From contig NZ_CP018863.1 of assembly GCF_002849715.1 (NCBI RefSeq), forward strand, positions 2,914,001 to 2,978,000: a stretch of 64,000 bases of DNA. The letters run 5' to 3'. The position numbers and the translations under genes are program-made. The notes beneath the pieces were generated by a model that ran no database searches, was not told where the DNA came from, and worked only from the letters and a program-made list of their open reading frames with translations. Positions 59,104 to 64,000 of this stretch are shown here, piece by piece; position 1 is the first letter of the stretch, and each line of letters starts with the position of its first letter. The DNA comes from Arthrobacter crystallopoietes. Lineage in GTDB: Bacteria > Actinomycetota > Actinomycetes > Actinomycetales > Micrococcaceae.

Positions 59104-62100
59104 TTCACCAGCAAGTTCGCGTTACCGCCGTTGTTGTCGCCCACAACGGTGCCGAATACCTGCCCGAGACGCTCGCTGCCCTCAACGCGCAAACCCGGCC
59201 GGCCGACTTCCACATCGGCGTGGACACCGGCTCCACCGACGCCTCGGTTTCGCTCCTGGAACAGACGCTGCCGGCGGGCAGCCCCGTGGTCAAGGCTTCT
59301 GCCCGGGCCGGATTCGGCACGGCGGTGCGCGTTGCCCTGGACGAGCTGAAGAACCAGAAGAATGACGACGGCGTCCCGGCCTCGGTTGCGCCTGCCGGCT
59401 CCGTGTCCGCCCATTCGGGCCAGGCGGACGCCTTGGCGGAGGCTTCCCGCCCGGCCGCGGCAGGCCAGGGGGATTCCCAAGCTGCGGCGGGGACTGCCCG
59501 CGAGGCCGCCGCGGCTCCCGGCGGCACGGACACTGCTGCTTCCGGCGTCGCTACACCCGCAACTGTTGCAAGCGGCCGCGTGCAGGAATGGGTGTGGCTG
59601 CTGCATGATGACTCCGCCCCGGAACCGGACGCGCTGGAAGAACTGCTGCTCGCCGTGGAGACCGCGCCGTCGGTTACCGTTGCCGGCTGCAAGCAGGTGG
59701 ACTGGGAGAATCCGCGCAAGCTGATCGACGTCGGTCTGACGGTAACGCGCGGCGCCGAACGGCTGACCATGATCGACCTGGACGAGATGGACCAGGGCCA
59801 GTACAACGGCCGCAGCGACTTCTTCGCCGTGAACTCCGCGGGCATGCTCATCCGCCGCGATGCCTTCGAGCAACTGGGCGGGTTCGACCCGGCACTGCCC
59901 GGCATCGGCGACGACGTAGACCTCTGCTGGCGCAACCGGCTGGCCGGCAACCGCGTGGTCGTGGTGCCGACGGCGGCAATGCGGCATGCAACCTCACGCG
60001 GCAATCCGCATGCCGCAGCCATGGCGGCCCGGCGGTCCCAGATCCACCTGCGGCTCAAGCACGCGGCGTGGTGGCAGCTGCCGTTCCTGTGGATCGGCAC
60101 GCTGCTTGGCGGTTTCTTCAGCTTCATCATCAGCACCGTTGCCAAGGATCCCGGCCACGGACTGCGGCAACTCCTGGCCACCTTGTCCGGCCTGTTCCGG
60201 CCGCGGGAATTCCTGCAGGCACGCAAGCAGGCCGGCGCCACCCGCAGGGCGTCCAGAAGCATCATCAAGCCGCTGATGGTCAAACGGCAGGATGTTTTCG
60301 CCTACCGCCGCTCGCTGATGGAATCCGTCAGCGCCGAGCATGTGCTGGGGGACGGCACGGGCACCGACACCACCGGCAGCTACGAGCCCACGGGCGGTTC
60401 CGACGAATTCGCCTCCATGGCCTCGCCGCTGCGCACCTGGGTCGGCACCGGTGCCGTGGCCGCCACGCTGGTTCTGGCACTCGTATCCATCATCGGCATG
60501 TTCGGCTTCCTCGGCGTTCCGGCGCTGGCCGGCGGCGCCCTGCTTCCGGTCTCCGCGGACCTGGCCGAAATCTGGCACAACGCTTCGACCTGGTGGATCA
60601 GTCTCGGCTCGGGCATGCCCGGCCACGGCGATCCGTTCGGCTATGTCCTGGCCGTGCTGGCAATCCTCGCGCTGGGCAACGGTTCGGCCGCGGTCCTCAC
60701 CCTGATCCTGCTGGCGATGCCGCTGGCCGGTCTCGCGGCGTGGATGGCCGCCGGCGCCTTCACCCAGCGCCGCTCGCTTCGCCTCTGGGTCGCTTTCTTC
60801 TGGGCCACCCTGCCGGCTCTCCAGGTGGCCCTCGGCTCCGGCCGGATCGGCGCGCTGATCGCCCACCTGATGATTCCGTGGGCCGTGCTGGGACTGGTCC
60901 GCGCCTCCGGCTCCGCGGTGCAGCGGCTGAACCCGGATCCGCTCAAGCCCCGGCCCGAGGTCATCCACAAACCCGGCATCAACGGCATCCCGTCCTGGAC
61001 CGCGGCCGCTGCCGCTGGTCTCTGCCTGGCCGTGATCACCGCTTCCGCCCCGGCGCTGCTGCCGGTCTTCATCATTTTCGTCGGCATCATCTGCCTCAAG
61101 CGCGGCCGGCGCGCCAAAACCGTGTGGTGGTCACTGGTGCCGCCCCTGGCGCTCGCCCTGCCGATGCTCCTGGCCGCGATGGACACCCCTCGGGCACTGC
61201 TCGGCGACCCGGGCGTGCCGCTGTTCTTCGAGGGCGCGCCGCTCTGGCAGCAGGTCATGGGCTTCCCCGTGGCCTTCGATGCCACCGCCGGGCTGGGCGC
61301 CTTCGGCTTCCTCGAGTCCCTCGGCCAAGGCCCGTGGGCGCTGGTCTTCGCGCTGATCACCGGCGTTCCCATGCTCGTGCTGGCCGCCGTCGGTCTGCTC
61401 CTTCCCAGCCGCGGCGCCGTCGTTGCCCGGCTGTCCTGGCTGGGCGCGATCGTGGCCCTGGCCGCCAGCTGGGTCTCCGCCATGATCGCCACCGCCATCG
61501 CCCCGGGCGCCATGGTGCCTCCGTTCACCGGCCCGTTCGTTTCGCTGGCGCTGTTCCTGCTCACGGCCGCCGCCCTGATCGGCGGGGACAGCGGCCTGCG
61601 GCGCCTGCACACCCTGAACGAGCCGCGGAAGGAACGCAAAGGTGCCTTCCGTGCCATAGCCGTTGCCGCCGTCGTTGTTCTGGCTGCCGGCCCCGTGCTG
61701 AATCTGGCGCACTGGCTCCTGCCGCAGCTGATCGCCGAGGAAACCATCGCCGCTGAAGGGCGCCCGCTGACCGACTTCGGCACCGAGATGCAGCTTGAGC
61801 CGAGCCAGGCACGGATCCTGCCGGCCACGGCCACGGACCGGGGGACCGGGCCGGAACGCACCCGCTCGCTGGTGCTCAGCAGCGAGAGCGGTTCGATCAG
61901 CGCCGCCGTGATGCACAGCGGCGGCACCACCATGGACCAGCTGTCCCCGATCTACGCCGCCCGCTCCATTACCGGCGGCATCTTCGACGCTGAACGGCGG
62001 GAGGACGACGACGCCACCGCGGCCGCCCGGAACGCGGTCGCCGTGATCGCCGCCGGCACCGGAGTGGACCCGCGGGAGGAACTGGCGCGGCTCGGCGTCG

Positions 62101-62735
62101 GCTTTGTGGTGCTGCAGCAGACAGACAGTTCCGCGGAACTGCTGGCCAACAGGATCGACGCCGTCCCCGGGCTCAGCGCCGTGGGACGCACGGATTCGGG
62201 CTGGCTGTGGCGTGTGGTGCCGGACCGGAGCGGCGAAGGCGACGCGAGCAGCACACTGACCAGCCGGGTGCGCGTGATCGACAGTACCGGAGCACTGCTG
62301 CAGACGGTGCCGTCCTCCTGGACCAGTGCCGGAACCACCATTCCCGAAGGCAACGCCGGACGCATGGTGGTTCTAGCCGAGCGGATGAACCCGGGCTGGA
62401 ATGCAACCCTTGACGGCCAGCCGCTCGAGCAGGCGGAGAACGGCTGGGCGCAGGCGTTCAAGGTGCCCGAAGCCGGCGGCGAACTGCGGATCAGCTACAC
62501 CAACCCGTGGGGCATCTGGGTAGCCATTGTGCAGATCATTTTCCTCGGCATCACCGTCCTGCTGGCCATCCCGATCCCGTCCCGACGGCGCTTCGTTCCC
62601 CGGCGGATCGACCACATCATGACCACCGGCACGGACAGCAGCCCCGAAGAACTGCGGATGGCCGCACACGAGATCGACCGCGCCGACAGGCACCACGCCG
62701 ACACGGCACCTGCCACGGCAGGGAAGGAACCGTAG
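59103..62735 (+). CDS. Giant membrane glycosyltransferase (GT2 domain + polytopic C-terminal region)
   Basis: Predicted envelope glycosyltransferase of 1,210 residues. The GT-A domain (about 1-350) begins V-R-V-T-A-V-V-V-A-H-N-G, with V-D-T-G-S-T near 40 and an H-D-D-S-A-P motif near 174; a polytopic region with about 12-14 helices follows (about 440-870), then an extracytoplasmic domain (about 880-1150) and a last helix. An Ala/Gly/Ser-rich insertion of about 75 residues (about 85-160) splits the GT fold. No ATG/GTG/TTG precedes V-R-V-T; an ATT at 59103 lies in a TAATT overlap with whiB. GTG 59220 would delete the first strand. Confidence 0.78.
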   Translation: MHQQVRVTAVVVAHNGAEYLPETLAALNAQTRPADFHIGVDTGSTDASVSLLEQTLPAGSPVVKASARAGFGTAVRVALDELKNQKNDDGVPASVAPAGSVSAHSGQADALAEASRPAAAGQGDSQAAAGTAREAAAAPGGTDTAASGVATPATVASGRVQEWVWLLHDDSAPEPDALEELLLAVETAPSVTVAGCKQVDWENPRKLIDVGLTVTRGAERLTMIDLDEMDQGQYNGRSDFFAVNSAGMLIRRDAFEQLGGFDPALPGIGDDVDLCWRNRLAGNRVVVVPTAAMRHATSRGNPHAAAMAARRSQIHLRLKHAAWWQLPFLWIGTLLGGFFSFIISTVAKDPGHGLRQLLATLSGLFRPREFLQARKQAGATRRASRSIIKPLMVKRQDVFAYRRSLMESVSAEHVLGDGTGTDTTGSYEPTGGSDEFASMASPLRTWVGTGAVAATLVLALVSIIGMFGFLGVPALAGGALLPVSADLAEIWHNASTWWISLGSGMPGHGDPFGYVLAVLAILALGNGSAAVLTLILLAMPLAGLAAWMAAGAFTQRRSLRLWVAFFWATLPALQVALGSGRIGALIAHLMIPWAVLGLVRASGSAVQRLNPDPLKPRPEVIHKPGINGIPSWTAAAAAGLCLAVITASAPALLPVFIIFVGIICLKRGRRAKTVWWSLVPPLALALPMLLAAMDTPRALLGDPGVPLFFEGAPLWQQVMGFPVAFDATAGLGAFGFLESLGQGPWALVFALITGVPMLVLAAVGLLLPSRGAVVARLSWLGAIVALAASWVSAMIATAIAPGAMVPPFTGPFVSLALFLLTAAALIGGDSGLRRLHTLNEPRKERKGAFRAIAVAAVVVLAAGPVLNLAHWLLPQLIAEETIAAEGRPLTDFGTEMQLEPSQARILPATATDRGTGPERTRSLVLSSESGSISAAVMHSGGTTMDQLSPIYAARSITGGIFDAERREDDDATAAARNAVAVIAAGTGVDPREELARLGVGFVVLQQTDSSAELLANRIDAVPGLSAVGRTDSGWLWRVVPDRSGEGDASSTLTSRVRVIDSTGALLQTVPSSWTSAGTTIPEGNAGRMVVLAERMNPGWNATLDGQPLEQAENGWAQAFKVPEAGGELRISYTNPWGIWVAIVQIIFLGITVLLAIPIPSRRRFVPRRIDHIMTTGTDSSPEELRMAAHEIDRADRHHADTAPATAGKEP

Positions 62736-62737
62736 CC

Positions 62738-64000
62738 ATGGCAGACAAGCCTGACAACCAGCCCGACGAGCAGTCCGCGCCTGCCGATCCGCAGGACGCT
62801 GCAGCCGGAAAGGCCGAACGCGGGACCCGCAAGGGGCGCCGCGCCACGAAGACCGCCAAGGCCCAAGAGGCAGCGGCAGCAAAGGCATCGGCCGCAGGTT
62901 CGGCCCGGGCCGCCAAAAGGAACGCTTCCGCTCCCGCCGCCAGTACGACGGCGGATGCAACGCCGCGCCCGGACGGACGCGAGGACGAACCGCCAGCCCG
63001 GAAGAAGAACGGCCGCCTGGTTGGCCTTGCGGCCGGGCTGGGCATCCTCGTACTCGGCACCGGTGGCATTGTGGCCGGCAGCGTCATGCAACCACCCCGG
63101 GCCGCCGCCGAACTGCCACCCGTTTCGGCCGCCGTCCCGGCCGGTGAGTACACCGGCGCCTGCCCCGAACCGCTGAAACTCCTGGACAGCTCGGCCGAAG
63201 AGGTGGATCCCGAGTTCAGCCCTGTCTCCACGACGGCGGAAACCCGGGCACGCGCCGTCGTTCTTAGTGATTTGGGCGGAACGGTGCCCGGTAGCGCACT
63301 GTTCGAACTGGGTTCGGACTCGCCGCTGCGCGAGATCGCGGAGTTCACCGGTGAGGCAGGCAGCACCGGCCGCAGCGAAGCAGGGGAGACTAAGGTCCTG
63401 GCCGAGGTGGTGCCGAGCCAGGACATTTCCGCGGCCATCGTGCTGAGGGTGGAGCCGATGGGGCAGCAGCATCCGCAGGCGGGGGCGACGATGACCTACA
63501 CCGCCGAAGACGGCGACCTCCGCGGCTTGGCGGCGGCCAACTGCGCGATGCCGTCGAACGATTTCTGGCTGCTCGGTGCCTCCACCACGGTGGGCAGCAG
63601 CGCCGTGCTCAACCTGTACAATGCCACCGAAACCGCGTCCACCGTGGACCTGGAGCTCGTCGGTGCCGAGGGGCCGATCCAGGCCGCCGGCAGCCGCGGG
63701 TTGCTCATCGCCCCCGGCGAATCGAAGTCCATCGTGCTGGCGGGTCTGGCCGCGAACCAGGAATCACTGGCCGTGCATGTCAGTTCCTCCGGCGGTCCGA
63801 TTGTAGGCGCCATCCAGCAGAGCGTCCTGCGCGAACTGACGCCCGGCGGCGTGGAGCTGCTGCAGCCTTCGGCCGGCGCGGGCCTGAGCCAAGTGCTCAC
63901 CGGAATTGCGGTGCAGGACGAGGAAACTGCGCAGGAGATCCGCGGGCAGGCCGGGTACGAGAATGCCTCGCCCGCCCTGAACGTGGTGGTCCCGGGTGCC
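62738..64000 (+). CDS. DUF5719 family membrane-anchored protein (3' end beyond the window)
   Basis: A protein of unknown function cut off by the window edge (421 codons visible). A Lys/Ala/Glu-rich cytoplasmic region (1-88) precedes one membrane helix (L-V-G-L-A-A-G-L-G-I-L-V-L-G-T-G-G-I, about 90-110), then an extracytoplasmic beta-rich domain with S-S-A-V-L-N-L-Y-N-A-T and repeated V-A-V-H/L-A-V-H-V strands. The DUF5719 assignment rests on its place after the giant glycosyltransferase and this topology. ATG 62738 lies 2 bp after the previous stop. Confidence 0.8.
   Translation, partial: MADKPDNQPDEQSAPADPQDAAAGKAERGTRKGRRATKTAKAQEAAAAKASAAGSARAAKRNASAPAASTTADATPRPDGREDEPPARKKNGRLVGLAAGLGILVLGTGGIVAGSVMQPPRAAAELPPVSAAVPAGEYTGACPEPLKLLDSSAEEVDPEFSPVSTTAETRARAVVLSDLGGTVPGSALFELGSDSPLREIAEFTGEAGSTGRSEAGETKVLAEVVPSQDISAAIVLRVEPMGQQHPQAGATMTYTAEDGDLRGLAAANCAMPSNDFWLLGASTTVGSSAVLNLYNATETASTVDLELVGAEGPIQAAGSRGLLIAPGESKSIVLAGLAANQESLAVHVSSSGGPIVGAIQQSVLRELTPGGVELLQPSAGAGLSQVLTGIAVQDEETAQEIRGQAGYENASPALNVVVPGA

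Noticed and set aside
60068..61756. 562-codon + frame inside the glycosyltransferase gene
   Set aside because: Arg/Pro/Ala-rich out-of-frame shadow of a membrane-protein gene.

Overview
This 64 kb window is chromosomal DNA from a high-G+C actinobacterium, most likely a member of the Micrococcaceae close to Arthrobacter. The evidence is mycothiol metabolism (mca), a WhiB regulator, DUF501, DUF4307, DUF4245, DUF5719 and TIGR03089 proteins, a DUF222/HNH endonuclease, a FemABX-type interpeptide-bridge enzyme, and blocks of gene order that, from memory, match Mycobacterium tuberculosis (mazG-eno-divIC-DUF501-ppx; greA-DUF4307-mca-DUF255-hemolysin III-uppS-phoH2-fumC-glpX; manA-LCP-TIGR03089-purE/purK-gtrA-whiB2). 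I see no prophage, CRISPR array or intact insertion sequence.

Region by region. 1-4.4 kb: nucleoside uptake and salvage (end of an ABC permease, cdd, deoA, a DedA membrane protein, add). 4.4-9.2 kb: mazG, eno, a DivIC-like division protein, DUF501 and exopolyphosphatase. 9.3-12.3 kb: a membrane-anchored mycosin-like protease, then type II NADH dehydrogenase behind a near-perfect Rex operator. 12.5-21.5 kb: a GNAT enzyme, a structurally odd tRNA-Leu(UAA), and a Liv-type ABC importer. Its binding protein follows a GlnR-like box and faces the permease/ATPase operon; a DUF222/HNH endonuclease gene lies between the two. A lone GroES-like gene follows. 21.7-29.1 kb: Bax-inhibitor-1 protein, galTK with an aldose epimerase, an AI-2E transporter, ilvA and a rhomboid protease. 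29.2-37.4 kb: greA, DUF4307, mca, a DUF255 thioredoxin-fold protein, hemolysin III, a prenyl transferase and a PIN-PhoH protein with an unannotated 35-codon gene directly in front of it. 37.4-46.3 kb: GNAT, a NarL-type two-component system beside a SARP/BTAD regulator, an unknown protein, a stand-alone prepilin peptidase, a Nudix hydrolase, and a TetR-controlled MFS exporter. 46.5-50.5 kb: fumC, beta-carbonic anhydrase, DUF4245 and glpX. 50.8-64 kb: an overlapping purK-purE-LCP-manA-FemX series, GtrA, TIGR03089, then whiB, a giant membrane glycosyltransferase and DUF5719, which looks like a cell-envelope locus.

The most useful new observations are these. (1) The small gene abutting the PIN-PhoH gene has the layout of the mycobacterial PhoAT-PhoH2 toxin-antitoxin arrangement. 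(2) Twelve genes have a TAnnnT hexamer ending 6-7 nt before the start codon, which indicates widespread leaderless transcription. (3) Rex-, GlnR-, CRP- and TetR-type operator candidates are present. (4) The giant glycosyltransferase has no ATG/GTG/TTG at its true N-terminus, only an ATT inside a TAATT stop/start overlap. (5) The 9-mer AACGACGGC occurs 16 times against about one expected from base composition. Start codons were re-chosen wherever a Shine-Dalgarno sequence or a leaderless -10 supported it. Homology calls rest on recognised motifs and family knowledge; no search was run.
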